A DNA stretch of 6,574 nucleotides from Desulfobacula sp. (GTDB taxonomy: Bacteria; Desulfobacterota; Desulfobacteria; Desulfobacterales; Desulfobacteraceae). Positions 6,338 through 6,574 of the stretch are shown in pieces. The position numbers and the translations under genes are program-made. Each line of letters opens with the position of its first letter. Positions within the stretch are counted from its first letter, which is position 1. The stretch is from assembly GCA_029940245.1 (NCBI GenBank), contig JAOZRF010000158.1, positions 1-6,574 on the forward strand, written 5' to 3'. The notes beneath the pieces are model-generated. The model was not told where the DNA came from, ran no database searches, and saw only the letters and a program-made list of their open reading frames with translations.

Positions 6338-6462
6338 TTTTCCAAAGTCGATTTGTTATTGCAGGATAGTATTGGACATTTTCAATCTTCCTTAATAACA
6401 TCCTCAACAAAATTGTGCCTTCAAAATTGAATTATGAATTGAATACAAAAAGGAGTGCGAGG

Positions 6463-6574
6463 ATGGCTGCTAAAAAAAATATAATTCCCATGGATAAAAA
6501 CCTTACAAGGGAAGCATACAACGATATTCGAAAAATGATTTTTTCCAATGAACTCAAGCCCGGACAAAAGATCC
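6463..6574 (+). CDS. GntR-family transcriptional regulator, N-terminal fragment cut by the window edge
   Basis: Only 37 codons are visible and the frame runs open through the window end. The stretch LTREAYNDIRKMIFSNELKP (14-33), followed by GQKI, matches the first helix and wing lead-in of the GntR winged helix-turn-helix domain (pattern YxxIRxxIxxGxLxPGxxL, here with Asn for the first Gly). The DNA-recognition helix and the effector domain are beyond the window, so the subfamily (FadR/FCD, HutC and so on) cannot be assigned. The ATG at 6463 has AGGAG (6451-6455) 7 nt upstream, a strong site that favours it over the in-frame ATG at 6490. The gene lies 202 nt after the ferritin-like gene with a hairpin between, so it is probably transcribed separately. 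Confidence 0.85.
   Translation, partial: MAAKKNIIPMDKNLTREAYNDIRKMIFSNELKPGQKI

Noticed and set aside
6216..6410. Minus-strand 64-codon frame overlapping the end of the ferritin-like gene
   Set aside because: It spans the hairpin and intergenic DNA, has no recognisable motif and no ribosome site, and overlaps a well-supported gene on the other strand.
1..6574. CRISPR array, tRNA, rRNA, prophage or toxin-antitoxin system
   Set aside because: No regularly spaced repeats, no tRNA-like cloverleaf, no rRNA signature and no matching protein families were seen on either strand.

Overview
The window looks like an AT-rich chromosomal segment from an anaerobic Gram-negative bacterium. The best guess is a sulfate reducer of the Desulfobacteraceae type (Desulfobacterota). 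The basis is the gene set (an AsmA-type envelope protein, a Tpx peroxidase and a small rubrerythrin-like diiron protein) together with the codon and base style. No marker gene settles the taxonomy.

Layout. Positions 1-77 are non-coding and hold two tiny side-by-side hairpins that resemble the edge of a dispersed repeat. Four genes are on the minus strand. Reading right to left they are mntP (manganese exporter, 4998-5558), tex (RNA-binding transcription accessory protein, 2831-4969), tpx (thiol peroxidase, 2235-2732) and an AsmA-family membrane-anchored protein (78-2081). mntP and tex are 28 nt apart and are probably cotranscribed. tpx follows tex after 98 nt with no visible terminator between them, and a perfect 10-bp hairpin follows tpx. 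Next to that hairpin is a second, AT-rich hairpin made of a 14-bp tandem repeat and an inverted copy of it. Two genes are on the plus strand: a ferritin-like/rubrerythrin-like diiron protein (5757-6260), divergent from mntP, and the first 37 codons of a GntR-family regulator (6463 to the window edge).

How the genes fit together. MntP (Mn2+ export), Tpx (peroxide removal) and the diiron ferritin-like protein make a plausible metal and oxidative-stress neighbourhood for an anaerobe. The 198-bp divergent region between mntP and the ferritin-like gene carries two candidate operators: an FNR/CRP-like box on the ferritin side and a TTAGAA-N6-TTCTAA dyad on the mntP side. Joint regulation is inference.

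All six genes belong to known families, and I found no convincing novel multi-gene system. The points most worth checking are non-coding: the divergent control region, the repeat hairpin at 2145-2202, the paired hairpins at 23-50 and the direct repeats upstream of tpx.
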